Counted from the first letter of the stretch, positions 1 to 9,061 are shown. The stretch: DNA of 64,000 nt from Planococcus wigleyi (GCF_014836985.1 NZ_JACSPU010000003.1:186001-250000); one strand, 5' to 3'. Numbers and translations are program-made. Notes: generated from the sequence alone by a model not told the origin.

Positions 1-418
1 TGATGGAGATGTTTTTGTTAGCATTCATACCAATAAATTTAATGGCGAAGTAAACGGACAAGAAACCTTTTACTATGCGAAAACAACAGCGACAAATCCG
101 AACGTCCAAGAGTCACGTGCGCTTTCCATTTATCTGCAGGCACGCATGCAAGAAGCGTGGAAGTTGACCAATCGTCAAGTTAAAGTAGGGAATTTAGCCG
201 TGCTGCGTGAAAACACAGTTCCTGCCTCCCTAACTGAAATAGGATTTATCGATAATTCGAAGGATCTTCAATTTATAAAATCGGAGTTGGAGCGTCAAAG
301 AATGGGGAAAGCGTTATTTCTCGGTACACTGGACTATTTTTACCATTATGAAAAACGAACTGATGTATTGCCATACTACAAAAAAGCTGGAGCTTCGCTC
401 AGCAAAAAGCTGCATTGA
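1..418 (+). CDS. N-acetylmuramoyl-L-alanine amidase, C-terminal part (5' end outside window)
   Basis: The open frame begins before the window; reading from base 2 gives a continuous protein ending at 418. It shows the Amidase_3 pattern of zinc-dependent cell-wall amidases (CwlC/LytC/CwlV type): SIHTNKFNG with a metal-ligand His, then GQETFYY, and near the end LTEIGFIDN, which holds the usual catalytic Glu. Such enzymes cleave the amide bond between MurNAc and L-Ala in peptidoglycan outside the membrane. The internal ATG at 146 is not the true start because homology clearly extends upstream. The missing part should hold the signal peptide and the first metal ligands. The family assignment is from visible motifs; the role (autolysis, sporulation or transfer) cannot be told. 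Confidence 0.85.
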   Translation, partial: DGDVFVSIHTNKFNGEVNGQETFYYAKTTATNPNVQESRALSIYLQARMQEAWKLTNRQVKVGNLAVLRENTVPASLTEIGFIDNSKDLQFIKSELERQRMGKALFLGTLDYFYHYEKRTDVLPYYKKAGASLSKKLH

Positions 419-581
419 GCTACAACTATTTTTAAGTACTGCTTCTGTAATGAAGGAAAAGATTGAATATCTTGTATTTGAATAATTTTCAGCATTTTTC
501 GCCAACTCTTTTTAATGGAGAAGGATGAGTTTTATATGAATTTACCGTTTGTCCTGTTCGGATTCGAAAGAAATTCTGTCA

Positions 582-830
582 TTAAGTTTTTTTAAAACTG
601 TTTTTAGTTTCAGCAAGTTGTTTAACTAGTTGTTGGTGGTAAAACACTTTTGACCAAAGGTAAATAGCCAGTCCAATAAGCAAAATGGGCATTTGCCATC
701 CCGTTTTATCATTCAAAACAAAATCATAAAGGGCCCAAACAAAGAGAGCCACACTATAAAAGAGGAATCCGTATGTTGAGGATCTCTCTTTTTTTTGTTT
801 TCTTTTGTTCTCTTTTTTCGTTGCTGTCAT
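582..830 (-). CDS. small membrane protein, unknown function
   Basis: 82 residues. A very basic N-terminus (KKENKRKQKKERS) is followed by two hydrophobic stretches, about residues 21-38 and 46-60, suggesting a two-helix membrane protein with the charged tail inside the cell. A good ribosome-binding site (GAGGGAGG) sits a few bases before the ATG. It is a lone gene on the minus strand between two plus-strand genes. I do not recognise the family, and only a membrane location is supported. Confidence 0.6.
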   Translation of the reverse strand: MTATKKENKRKQKKERSSTYGFLFYSVALFVWALYDFVLNDKTGWQMPILLIGLAIYLWSKVFYHQQLVKQLAETKNSFKKT

Positions 831-1145
831 CTTTTTCCTCCCTCACTTCTTCTGTTTAGGTATTTTTACTAACTGAACTTATCTCGTCAGGTAACTCTAA
901 CTCTAATGGATTTAGGCGATTAATCAACTAAGTAATAAGGCAATTCTATGAAAAAAGATATGTGCATTGGTACTGAACTGGATGGGGAATCAACCATGAA
1001 GCAAACATCTTTCTTCACAGTTTCGACGAAACTAAGCTAGAGATACTTGATTTTTGATAATATTGCATAGTAGCGATGCCTGCTGTTTGATAAACTAGAC
1101 CGGACGTAAGGAAATCGATGAGTTTTACCGAAGGAGGAAGTTGGA
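831..1145. other. intergenic region, no gene seen
   Basis: About 315 AT-rich bases between divergent genes. It ends with a clear ribosome-binding site AAGGAGG at 1131-1137 for the TTG-started gene at 1146. I see no convincing RNA gene or protein here. Confidence 0.5.
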
Positions 1146-2633
1146 TTGAAAGCAAAGTGGTTTTTAGCAATTATAACTGGAATTTTATTAGTGAGCTTAG
1201 TAACTCCAGCAGCAGCAAAAGAAAAGAATTCACTGCAAGATGAAATCATATACGACCTGTTAGTCGATCGTTACTTCAATAAAGTTATACAGAATGACTA
1301 TGAAGTGGATTCCCGGGATATAACCGCATTCAATGGTGGCGATTTTAAAGGATTGGCAAGCGAAATGCAGTACATCAAAGATATGGGATTTACAATGGTA
1401 TCGATTGGGCCGGTATTTGCGACGGATACGTATGACGGAAAAGAAGTAATCGATTATCAACAATTTGAACGTCATTTTGGTACGGAGGAGGAGTTTCAAG
1501 AGGCCATTGATAAAATCCATGAGTTGGATATGAAAGTAATAATCGATATTCCAACTCAACGGGTCAGCAAAGAACACGTATGGAACAAAGAGAATCCGGA
1601 GTGGTTCTCTGAAAATGAAGATGGAACGATGGCACTGGATACAACAAATCCGGAAGCTCAAAGAAAATTAATTGATTGGTTCAGTGAATTTGTCGAAGAA
1701 TATGAAATAGATGGAATTCGCCTACAAACCGCAGATCAATTGGATGAAGATTTTATTAGTCAATTTTCAGAAACCATGAAAAGTATTCGGGATGTCTATA
1801 TCATAAGCGACTTAGAAATGGGACCTCAATCCGGACTGGATGCGGTTGTAAAGCCTGGTATAGAAGAGGATTTGCGAAGCAGTTATAAAAATTTCGATCC
1901 CCTTTCAACAACTTCTCCGGACTTTGAAGAGACGGCTGAGGGCCAATTAACTCGAGTGGATTCTCTTTTAAGCAATCGCTTTACATCTGATATAGTGGCA
2001 GTGAGAGGGTTTCCCCCAACGAGATGGAACTTATTGATGTTTCAGTTATTGACCATGCCCGGAATCCCGATTGTTCAATACGGCTCCGAGATTGCTATGA
2101 ACGGAAGTGCCCCCCCTGAATCTCACTCTATTCTAAATATGGGGGTAGACGAAGAACTGATTGACCACATTACAAGTTTGACTTCGCTTCGAAATCAGTC
2201 GGAAGCACTTCGGACAGGAGAAACGGAAGTCTTGCATGAAAAGGATGGATGGCTTGTCTATAAACGGTCTAATAAGGAAGAGTCATGGATTATCGCTATT
2301 AATAATTCCTCCTCAACAAAGAGTTTGACGATACCAGCCGAAGTGATTGGTGACGACAAAGAAATGCGGGGATTATTTGAAAATGACGTGGTTCGTCAGA
2401 ATGATGACGGTGATTACCAAATTACATTGGATCGTGAGTTAGGGGAAGCCTTCAATGTCATCGAACGAAAGGGATTTAATAAAGCCTATATTGCTGCCTT
2501 AATTCTTCTTTATACGTTGTTTATAAGTTTTCTTGTGTTGGCTTGGCGTAGAGGACGGAAACGGAACTTAGCTAAAGCAAATAAATCAAAGAATAGTGAT
2601 GTTGAAGAATTCCCAAAGCCTAACCATGGGTAA
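1146..2633 (+). CDS. membrane-anchored GH13 alpha-amylase-like protein, probably catalytically inactive
   Basis: 495 residues from a TTG start chosen because AAGGAGG lies 9 bases upstream. Order: signal peptide (1-24), a GH13-like barrel from about 30 (EIIYDLLVDRYFN, then the GGDFKGL and GIPIVQYGSE regions), a C-terminal beta domain, one transmembrane helix (about 448-467) and a basic tail. The fold pattern is clear, but the catalytic positions are changed: GIRLQTAD has Gln194 where the nucleophile Asp is expected, IISDLE has Asp in place of the acid/base Glu, the NHD region reads VRGFPPTR, and region I reads VIIDIPTQRV without the NH pair. It therefore looks like a surface pseudoenzyme, perhaps glycan-binding. 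Loss of activity is inferred from sequence only. Confidence 0.75.
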   Translation: MKAKWFLAIITGILLVSLVTPAAAKEKNSLQDEIIYDLLVDRYFNKVIQNDYEVDSRDITAFNGGDFKGLASEMQYIKDMGFTMVSIGPVFATDTYDGKEVIDYQQFERHFGTEEEFQEAIDKIHELDMKVIIDIPTQRVSKEHVWNKENPEWFSENEDGTMALDTTNPEAQRKLIDWFSEFVEEYEIDGIRLQTADQLDEDFISQFSETMKSIRDVYIISDLEMGPQSGLDAVVKPGIEEDLRSSYKNFDPLSTTSPDFEETAEGQLTRVDSLLSNRFTSDIVAVRGFPPTRWNLLMFQLLTMPGIPIVQYGSEIAMNGSAPPESHSILNMGVDEELIDHITSLTSLRNQSEALRTGETEVLHEKDGWLVYKRSNKEESWIIAINNSSSTKSLTIPAEVIGDDKEMRGLFENDVVRQNDDGDYQITLDRELGEAFNVIERKGFNKAYIAALILLYTLFISFLVLAWRRGRKRNLAKANKSKNSDVEEFPKPNHG

Positions 2634-3016
2634 AGCGAATTTCACATGTCAACGCCCAAAATTTGTTATAAGAGTAATGATAGTAAATAAGCATACAAGT
2701 AAGCAATCCGACTTATATTTATGAGTTGGATTTTTCTATCCCCTAATATTTTCAAGTAAAAATGTTAAATTGTTATTATTTTATACCAAAATGAAATGTG
2801 ACTGTAACAAAGCAAACCGTATAGGGTGTTACAATAACAGAGCCGGAATTTGTAGGGAACTAAAAATAGTTAAACTAAACTGGGTTTTTAAACTCATGAA
2901 GTTAACTGATAGCTACTTCCTGAATGACTTTAACGGATGTACACGCATATTTTAAGTTTTTCTAAATAGAACGATATAGAGAGAAATGAATTGGGATTTG
3001 AAAGGGGAAACGAAAC
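2634..3016. other. intergenic region, no supported gene
   Basis: About 380 AT-rich bases. A 61-codon frame at 2770-2955 has no ribosome-binding site and an unconvincing composition, so I left it out. The stretch presumably carries the promoter of the following M23 gene, whose ribosome-binding site (AAAGGGG) lies just before 3017. Confidence 0.4.
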
Positions 3017-4450
3017 ATGATATCGAAATGGATGTTGACTGGTTTGACTTCTGTATTGGCTTTATCACTGCTGGTACCAACAGCAAGTGCTGATACACTA
3101 AGTGAACTAGAGCAAAAGAAACAGCAAGTTGAACAGAGGCAAGGCGAATTAAACTCTGGAATCAACGAAAAGTCGAATGAAATATCTAAAAATAAGTCCA
3201 CATTGGAAGAAATCATGGCACAAATTCAGGTACTTGATGCTAAAATTCAAGAAACTGGAGCGAAAATCGCTAGCGTTGAAGGCACTATTGCACAAACAAA
3301 AGAGGAAATTGAAGAATTAAAGGCTTCAATTGTTGAACTTGAGCAAAAAATTGCTGAACGTACGGAATTACTACAAGAACGGGCACGTGCCATCCAATTA
3401 AGTGGAGGCTCGGTGGATTACATAGATGTATTACTTGGCGCAAACAGCTTTGTTGATTTCATCGACCGTTTTTCAGCCGTGAATACGTTAATCGAAGCAG
3501 ACCGTAACATCATGCGTGAACAGGCGGCAGACAAAGAATTGCTGGCTGAGCAAAAAGCACAAGTTGAAACAAAACTTGCTGAGCAAGAAGAACGTCGCGC
3601 AGAGTTAGAAACTCTTAAATCTTCACTTGATGGGCAAAAAGCGGAGCAAGCAGGTCTTGGGAGAGAATTACAAGCTGAACAAGAACGTTTAGCAAGTGAG
3701 AAATCCAATTTAGAGGGTCAGCGTGCTGAAGCTCTGGACATCAGTGCGGAACTGGAAACACAAATTGTGAATGAACAGAAGCGTCTTGCAGAAGTGGCAA
3801 GAAAAGCTGAAGAAGAACGTCAGCGCAAGTTGGCAGCAGAACGAAAAGCTGCGGCTGAACAGGCGGCGGCTGAACAACAAGCAGCTGAAGAAGCAGCTGC
3901 CGCGAGACAAGCTGAAGAAGAACGAAAAGCTGCGGCTGAGAGCAGTACAAAATCAGCAGCTGTAAAAACACCGAGCGTGGAAAAATCCGTAGAAGCGAAT
4001 GCACCAGCCAGTGAGTATGAAGCTCCTGCAGCAGCTTCGGGGTCTCCGTTTATCCGACCAGCAGCAGGCAGAAACACCTCTAATTTTGGATGGCGTGATA
4101 TTGGAGATGGACCTGAATTTACCGCAGGCATGGACATTGCTAATGTTCCAGGTACACAGGTAATGGCAGCAGCCAACGGCTACGTTTCAAGTGCTGGTAC
4201 GATGGGCGGACTAGGTAATGCCGTTGTCATTACACATTCAGTCAATGGGCAAACGATGACGACGGTATATGGCCATTTGAACTCGATTGACGTTTCTACT
4301 GGTCAGGCAGTATCTCAGGGACAACGAATTGGTGGCATGGGGAATACCGGGCGTTCGACCGGACCACATCTACATTTCGAAACACATATCGGCATCTGGA
4401 ACGGTTCAAGTTCCAATGCAGTTGATCCACGAAATTATATTGGATCTTAA
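3017..4450 (+). CDS. secreted coiled-coil M23-family protein with an altered zinc site
   Basis: 477 residues. Signal peptide 1-25 (ending TASAD); long coiled coil about 27-270 of the CwlO/EnvC type; an Ala/Glu-rich linker to about 340; a C-terminal M23 (LytM) domain 345-477. The domain has the usual YGHLNS and GPHLHFE motifs, but the first zinc-ligand motif, normally HxGxD, reads TAGMD: Thr369 stands where His is expected, while Asp373 is kept. Either the enzyme is inactive and works as an amidase activator, like EnvC or NlpD, or it uses another ligand. It acts outside the cell on peptidoglycan or on hydrolases. It stands alone, followed by a strong terminator. Confidence 0.85.
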   Translation: MISKWMLTGLTSVLALSLLVPTASADTLSELEQKKQQVEQRQGELNSGINEKSNEISKNKSTLEEIMAQIQVLDAKIQETGAKIASVEGTIAQTKEEIEELKASIVELEQKIAERTELLQERARAIQLSGGSVDYIDVLLGANSFVDFIDRFSAVNTLIEADRNIMREQAADKELLAEQKAQVETKLAEQEERRAELETLKSSLDGQKAEQAGLGRELQAEQERLASEKSNLEGQRAEALDISAELETQIVNEQKRLAEVARKAEEERQRKLAAERKAAAEQAAAEQQAAEEAAAARQAEEERKAAAESSTKSAAVKTPSVEKSVEANAPASEYEAPAAASGSPFIRPAAGRNTSNFGWRDIGDGPEFTAGMDIANVPGTQVMAAANGYVSSAGTMGGLGNAVVITHSVNGQTMTTVYGHLNSIDVSTGQAVSQGQRIGGMGNTGRSTGPHLHFETHIGIWNGSSSNAVDPRNYIGS

Positions 4451-4455
4451 CAAAA

Positions 4456-4489
4456 ACAGCCGACATCCCAAGAGATGTCGGCTGTTTCT
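4456..4489 (+). terminator. rho-independent terminator
   Basis: A 12-bp perfect stem (ACAGCCGACATC paired with GATGTCGGCTGT) with a 6-base loop and a following T-rich run, starting 6 bases after the M23 stop. It may also work for the minus-strand cadA remnant. Confidence 0.9.
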
Positions 4490-4518
4490 TTATTTCATTT
4501 TCTCTTTAAGTTATCTTC

Positions 4519-4856
4519 TTAATATTTATTCTTCATCAGTCGAAGAGAGTTCAATACGACAATTAATGTGGTGCTCATGTCAGCGAAGATAGCCATCCAA
4601 AGAGTGAGCAACCCTGGGATGATTAAAAGCAACGCCAGTATTTTCAATCCTAGTGCAAAGGCACCGTTTCGAAAAAAAGGGTCAAATGATTTTCTCACTT
4701 TTTCCAACTGTTCATATAGAGGCTTCACCGGCAACTGAGATTTTCGAAGCGCCGCAATTCAACTGAACATCTTGAACAGAAAGAATGTTCCGAATGTTTT
4801 TCTCGAATTTTGCCGTACAGATTACGCATTTGATAACCATTCGTTTCTTTGCTCAT
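4519..4856 (-). pseudogene. cadA (Cd/Zn P-type ATPase) remnant: N-terminal HMA joined to the extreme C-terminus
   Basis: Read on the minus strand, the ATG at 4856 overlaps the cadC stop (ATGA). One base out of frame, the DNA reads a degraded CadA metal-binding domain: KCVICTAKFEKN, then LSVQDVQLNCGASKIS and VAGEASI. The next stretch continues as EQLEKV and runs straight into the last transmembrane part and end of CadA (LTLWMAIFADM, then [11 protein letters not shown]). The whole middle (CPC helix, actuator, DKTGT, nucleotide domain) is missing, and at least two frameshifts are present. The 71-residue frame at 4519-4734 is only the C-terminal scrap. The cadmium/zinc efflux function is lost here. 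Confidence 0.8.
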
Positions 4857-5242
4857 TTGTATCGATCCTCTTTGGCGTGCTCCAACGCAATGCGTACCAG
4901 TTGCTTTACGTGATCATCTGTCAGTGAGTAAAAGACCAATTTCCCTCTTTTTTCATATTTCGCTAAGCCCATATTTCGTAAATAGCGAAGATGATGAGAG
5001 GCTGTGGCCGTTGTAGTCTCGAGAATATTGGCGACATCACATACACATAGTTCCTTTTCCAGCGTTAACGCATAGGTGATCTTTAAGCGCGTTGCATCCG
5101 AAAGTGCTTTGAAAAGCAATTCAACTCCACTGATTCCAACGAGCTTGGGCTGAATTCGCTCAATCACTTCTTCGTCATAGCAAAAGGTTTGGCAAGTATC
5201 TTGTTTTGTTCCAACTTTAACTTTGATTTTTATTTCATCCAT
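4853..5242 (-). CDS. cadC: CadC, ArsR-family Cd/Pb/Zn-responsive repressor
   Basis: 129 residues, close to the usual CadC length. The N-terminal Cys pair (DTCQTFCYDEE) and ELCVCDVAN in the recognition region are the four-Cys metal site of CadC; the winged helix includes TATASHHLRYLRNMGL. Metal binding releases this type of repressor from the cad promoter. Its stop overlaps the start of the cadA remnant by ATGA, the normal cadCA layout. Since cadA is broken, the regulator may now control nothing, or a gene elsewhere. A dyad upstream (5254-5273) fits its operator. Confidence 0.92.
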   Translation of the reverse strand: MDEIKIKVKVGTKQDTCQTFCYDEEVIERIQPKLVGISGVELLFKALSDATRLKITYALTLEKELCVCDVANILETTTATASHHLRYLRNMGLAKYEKRGKLVFYSLTDDHVKQLVRIALEHAKEDRYK

Positions 5243-5253
5243 GGTTCCACCTC

Positions 5254-5273
5254 ATTCAAATGTTCGTTTGATT
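5254..5273. promoter_or_regulatory. candidate CadC operator
   Basis: TCAAA and TTTGA half sites separated by 6 bases lie just upstream of cadC, as in known cad operators. A second, weaker dyad (TTCAAAC then GTTTAAA) lies at about 5312-5330. The assignment rests on position and resemblance. Confidence 0.55.
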
Positions 5274-5436
5274 ATGTCCAGTGTAGGAAAAATTCGAAAC
5301 TTTGTCAATCTTATATTCAAACGATTGTTTAAATGTTGTTGTTCGCCTGTTAGAATGAATGGGGAATAAAAAGAAAAAGTGCTGTAAAAGCATCAGTTTT
5401 ACAAGAAAAAAGTTACGAGTAAAGAGGTGAAGTCTA

Positions 5437-6003
5437 GTGAAAAAAGTGGTCTTATTCCTATTATTTTTCTTATCTCTAACATCATCAGCCGTCTTTGCGC
5501 ACACCGCATTGGAAAGTGCTAACCCTGCAGAGGGAGATGTAGTCACCGAGGAATTGCAAGAAATGGTATTGGAATTCAATACCGACTTGGAACAAGGAAG
5601 CTCTTTTACGGTGGAAGATGAAAGAGGACAGGAAGTTCCAATAGGTGTTGAAATTGGTGGACAGTCCATGACAGGGACGTTAGGGGCGGCAATAGCAAAC
5701 GGCACCTATACGGTCAACTGGAAGATCATCGGAGCTGATGGCCATCCCATTGAAGGAACTTATGCCTTTACCCTAAAAGTCAGTGAGGACTTAATCTCTT
5801 CAGGGATAACAGAAGAAGCTACGCCGTCCACTGAGGACGAACTGGCAGACCAAGGGGAAACGGAAGAACCTCTAAATGAAAATCTAGCGGCTCCTCAGGA
5901 AACGACTAATGCACCTTATGTGATGGTGATTGTGTTGATGATACTGGCAGTGATTGCTGTTGGCACGTTGATGTGGGTGTCGAATAAAAGGGGAAATAAA
6001 TGA
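5437..6003 (+). CDS. copC: CopC-domain copper-binding protein, membrane anchored
   Basis: 188 residues from a GTG start with AGAGGTG upstream. Signal peptide 1-21 leaves an N-terminal His (FAHTALESANPAEG), as CopC proteins need for Cu(II); a second typical His lies in GADGHPIEGTYAF. The CopC beta-sandwich spans about 22-115, followed by an acidic linker and a C-terminal transmembrane helix (161-182). It probably binds copper outside the membrane and hands it to CopD, whose gene overlaps it by ATGA. It is the first gene of the co-directional cluster that continues to resC. Confidence 0.88.
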   Translation: MKKVVLFLLFFLSLTSSAVFAHTALESANPAEGDVVTEELQEMVLEFNTDLEQGSSFTVEDERGQEVPIGVEIGGQSMTGTLGAAIANGTYTVNWKIIGADGHPIEGTYAFTLKVSEDLISSGITEEATPSTEDELADQGETEEPLNENLAAPQETTNAPYVMVIVLMILAVIAVGTLMWVSNKRGNK

Positions 6004-7094
6004 TTTGGATTTATGTAACAGAGACTCTGCTGTATCTATGCTTTTCCCTGTTGATCGGTACATTGGTGATTCAACTGGTTCCGTCTCACCTAAAGCCCCA
6101 CTTGAAAATCAACAAACGTGTGTTGCAAGTGGCCATTCTGGGAATCGCCTTCTTGTCTGCGGCACCGGTCATTCGATTAATTCTGTTTCTCTATGAAGAT
6201 ATCGGTCTTTTAGTAACAACTCAAAATGTCATAGGAGAATTCGAAGTTGGGCAAGCCTGGACCGTAACTGTTTTTATTTCGGTATTTTTCTACCTTTTTG
6301 TGTCGCTTGTTCCAGTCTTTAAAAGAAAAGCATTTATAGGCATTGCGCTTGTTTTTTCCTTTATTCTGCTTTTGGCGGTGGGATGGGCAAGCCATGCAGC
6401 TTCCCTGACCGACTGGAGTGGCTTTGTTGTTCATACGCTGCATTTTACAGCTGTCGCGGTTTGGGTAGGCTTGTTGTTGGTGGTGAGTTGGTTTTCGACT
6501 ACTGCACAAAACTGGCTGTCCTTTTTAAAATGGTATACACCGGTAGCCCTCAGTTGTTTGGCGATTGTCGTCGGTTCAGGAATTTTTATCATGACATTGG
6601 CGGTGGATGTAACGGAATATCAAGATGCTTGGATGATGCCCTACGGCCAGGCAATCTTGCTGAAGCATTTACTGGTACTCCCTGTTTTGTTGTTCGCTTG
6701 GATTAATGGGGTCTGGATGAGAAGAAAACTCCAACGTGGAGAAGACATAAATCCGGTTCCTTGGTCAAGGGCAGAAAGCGTCGTCTTGCTGTTGATTTTT
6801 GCGGCAACTGCCGTATTGGGCCAGCAAGAGCCTCCTCATTCCATTGAAGCCTACTTGAAGGGAAGTGGTGCCTCCGATCTCTTCCGTTACTTTTATTCGG
6901 GGCAGATCGATCCCGCGATGCACCTGCAAGTTGATTTCACTCTTCTGGGCTCGTTGTTCTTTGGGGTAGCTGTCATTTTTGGTTTTCTTGTTCTCTACTG
7001 CTTTAAGCAGAAGGCACCTTCATTCGTTTCCTTATTAATGAGCCTATTTAGTGTGTTGGCATTGTATGTAGGATTGATGATGAGTATTTCTTAA
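6000..7094 (+). CDS. copD: CopD-family copper transport membrane protein
   Basis: 364 residues with about eight hydrophobic helices. The family pattern is visible in FVVHTLHFTAVAVWVGLLL and in the region around GWASHAASLTDWS, both with conserved His that could handle copper. The start overlaps the copC stop (ATGA), so the two are translationally coupled. CopC/CopD pairs import or traffic copper, here probably for a copper-containing oxidase or reductase. The family is clear; the direction of transport is inferred. Confidence 0.85.
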   Translation: MIWIYVTETLLYLCFSLLIGTLVIQLVPSHLKPHLKINKRVLQVAILGIAFLSAAPVIRLILFLYEDIGLLVTTQNVIGEFEVGQAWTVTVFISVFFYLFVSLVPVFKRKAFIGIALVFSFILLLAVGWASHAASLTDWSGFVVHTLHFTAVAVWVGLLLVVSWFSTTAQNWLSFLKWYTPVALSCLAIVVGSGIFIMTLAVDVTEYQDAWMMPYGQAILLKHLLVLPVLLFAWINGVWMRRKLQRGEDINPVPWSRAESVVLLLIFAATAVLGQQEPPHSIEAYLKGSGASDLFRYFYSGQIDPAMHLQVDFTLLGSLFFGVAVIFGFLVLYCFKQKAPSFVSLLMSLFSVLALYVGLMMSIS

Positions 7095-7122
7095 ATAAAC
7101 CTATACAGAAAAGAGGAAGATT

Positions 7123-7809
7123 ATGAATAACAATCAGAAAAAAGCTAAGCCATCCGGCTTGAAGTTTGCGGTTCTCTTAACATCTTTAGCAGTTGTGATT
7201 TTGGTTGCGATTGTGGTTTTGACTAATCAACAAGAAGCGCCAGCAGTGGAAACGGCACAAATCGATCTCAGCGGACAGCCGATTTTAGGCGAAGAAGAAG
7301 CTCCAGTTACAGTCGTCGAATTTGGAGACTTCAAATGTCCTTCTTGCAAAGCGTGGGGAGAAACGGTTTATCCGCAACTCGTTCAGGATTACGTGGACAC
7401 AGGAGAGGCGAAGTTTTCCTATATCAACGTTCTTTTCCATGGAGAGGAATCTACGTTAGCTTCTCTAGCGGCAGAATCCGTTTATCAGCAAAGTCCGGAA
7501 GTTTATTGGGATTTCCACAAAGCTCTATTTGCGGCACAGCCAGAAGTAAACCATGACGGGGCCTGGATCACTCCTGAAAAAGTTCTGGAAGTGGCAGCAG
7601 TTTATCCATCAATCGATCAAACGAAATTGAAAGAAGATATGGAAAAGCAAGCCACAATGGATGCTGTGGAAGTTGACACAGCGTTAGTGGAAGAAGCTGG
7701 AGTTGCCCAAACACCGACGATTGTTATCAATGGGCAGACATTAGAAGATCCGTTTGACTATGAAGCGATTAAAGAGCTGATTGAACAAGAATTGATGGGT
7801 GAGGAGTAA
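7123..7809 (+). CDS. bdbD: BdbD-like extracytoplasmic thiol-disulfide oxidoreductase (DsbA family)
   Basis: 228 residues. An N-terminal membrane anchor (about 16-37) is followed by a DsbA-like thioredoxin fold (55-225) with active site FGDFKCPSCKAW, and the cis-Pro loop AQTPTIVINGQ. It makes disulfides in exported proteins. Its partner bdbC follows with a 1-base overlap (TAATG). Next to ccdA and resA it probably belongs to the thiol chemistry of cytochrome c and CuA assembly. Confidence 0.9.
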   Translation: MNNNQKKAKPSGLKFAVLLTSLAVVILVAIVVLTNQQEAPAVETAQIDLSGQPILGEEEAPVTVVEFGDFKCPSCKAWGETVYPQLVQDYVDTGEAKFSYINVLFHGEESTLASLAAESVYQQSPEVYWDFHKALFAAQPEVNHDGAWITPEKVLEVAAVYPSIDQTKLKEDMEKQATMDAVEVDTALVEEAGVAQTPTIVINGQTLEDPFDYEAIKELIEQELMGEE

Positions 7810-8249
7810 TGGAGAAAGAAAGAATACAATCCAGCCAAAATGCGATTTTGTTATACGGTGCCTGGTTTGTGGCATTGATTGCGACACTTGGCAGTCTGTA
7901 CTTCAGTGAAATCAAAGGATTCATTCCTTGTGAACTTTGTTGGTATCAACGAATCGCGATGTATCCACTGGTCTTGATTTTAGGAATTGCCACATTCCGG
8001 AACGATGCAAAGGTATTTATTTACGTCTTGCCTTTATCGCTTTTGGGAGGAAGTATTTCGATTCTCCATTACCTGGAACAAAAAGTACCTGGCTTCGGGG
8101 GGATTAAACCCTGTGTTAGTGGTGTTCCCTGCAGCTCTGAGTATATCAACTGGTTTGGATTTGTGACAATTCCTTTCCTCGCGCTGATTGCCTTCATCTT
8201 GATTTCAGTAGCCATGGTGGTCTTAGTGGTCAAAAACAAGAAGGATTGA
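7809..8249 (+). CDS. bdbC: BdbC-like disulfide oxidoreductase (DsbB family)
   Basis: 146 residues with four transmembrane helices. CELCWYQRIAMYP is the quinone-proximal CxxC motif and the CVSGVPCSSEYINWFGF loop has the second Cys pair. It reoxidises BdbD and passes electrons to quinone. The start overlaps the bdbD stop. Length and motif order match the family. Confidence 0.92.
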   Translation: MEKERIQSSQNAILLYGAWFVALIATLGSLYFSEIKGFIPCELCWYQRIAMYPLVLILGIATFRNDAKVFIYVLPLSLLGGSISILHYLEQKVPGFGGIKPCVSGVPCSSEYINWFGFVTIPFLALIAFILISVAMVVLVVKNKKD

Positions 8250-8353
8250 CCTTCGATTTTTCAGCGTTACCTATCGATTCCGCAAGAAGTCCGTTTAAAT
8301 CATAAGCAGGTATGACTGGTTCATGCTGTAAATTTTTATAAGGAGATGACCAT

Positions 8354-9061
8354 GTGGCAGAAGTCAGTTTACTTCTAGCGTTTGGTGCAGGACTGTTATC
8401 ATTTCTTTCTCCCTGCTCCCTGCCGCTGTATCCAGCTTTTCTCTCGTACATTACCGGTGTTTCAGTGAATGACTTGAAAACCGAAAAAGGCGTGATGAGG
8501 CGCAATGCGTTGATTCACACCATTCTCTTTTTAATCGGCTTTTCCATCATTTTTTTGGCATTAGGATTATCCACTTCATTTATCGGATCGTTCTTCTTGG
8601 AAAACCAAGCTCTTTTACGGCAATTAGGTGCGATTTTGATGGTATTTTTCGGTTTGGTACTTACAGGTATTTTGAAGTTTGATTTTTTGTTGTCAGATAA
8701 AAAAGTCCATTTCCAAAAAAGACCCTCTGGATATGCCGGTTCTGTTTTGATTGGTATTGGATTTGCGGCAGGGTGGACGCCTTGTACGGGACCGATTTTG
8801 GCAGGGGTCATTGCACTTGGCGTAGCCGATCCGGATAGAGGGCTCCTCTATATGCTGTTTTATGTGTTAGGCTTTGCGATTCCCTTCCTTTTGATGTCCC
8901 TGTTCATTGAGAAAATGAGCTTTCTAAAGAAAAAGAGTGCGCTTTTCATGTCAATTGGCGGCGCATTGATGATTCTGATGGGTGTTTTATTGTATTTTGA
9001 TATGATGACAGAAATTATTGCTTTCCTTTCTCAATTCACAGGAGGATTTACAGGATTCTAA
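8354..9061 (+). CDS. ccdA: CcdA cytochrome c biogenesis membrane protein
   Basis: 235 residues, six transmembrane helices, with the family motifs LSPCSLPLYPAFLSYITG and GWTPCTGPILAGV holding the redox Cys pair. The start is GTG at 8354: AAGGAGATGAC precedes it, and the nearby ATG at 8352 is in another frame that stops at once. CcdA carries electrons from cytoplasmic thioredoxin to ResA outside. A 104-base gap separates it from bdbC, so it may have its own promoter. Confidence 0.93.
   Translation: MAEVSLLLAFGAGLLSFLSPCSLPLYPAFLSYITGVSVNDLKTEKGVMRRNALIHTILFLIGFSIIFLALGLSTSFIGSFFLENQALLRQLGAILMVFFGLVLTGILKFDFLLSDKKVHFQKRPSGYAGSVLIGIGFAAGWTPCTGPILAGVIALGVADPDRGLLYMLFYVLGFAIPFLLMSLFIEKMSFLKKKSALFMSIGGALMILMGVLLYFDMMTEIIAFLSQFTGGFTGF

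Noticed and set aside
2770..2955. 61-codon frame before the M23 gene
   Set aside because: No ribosome site, unusual composition, lies in a promoter-type region.
3710..4176. Several long antisense frames over the coiled-coil of the M23 gene
   Set aside because: They arise from the biased Ala/Glu/Gln codons of the coiled coil.
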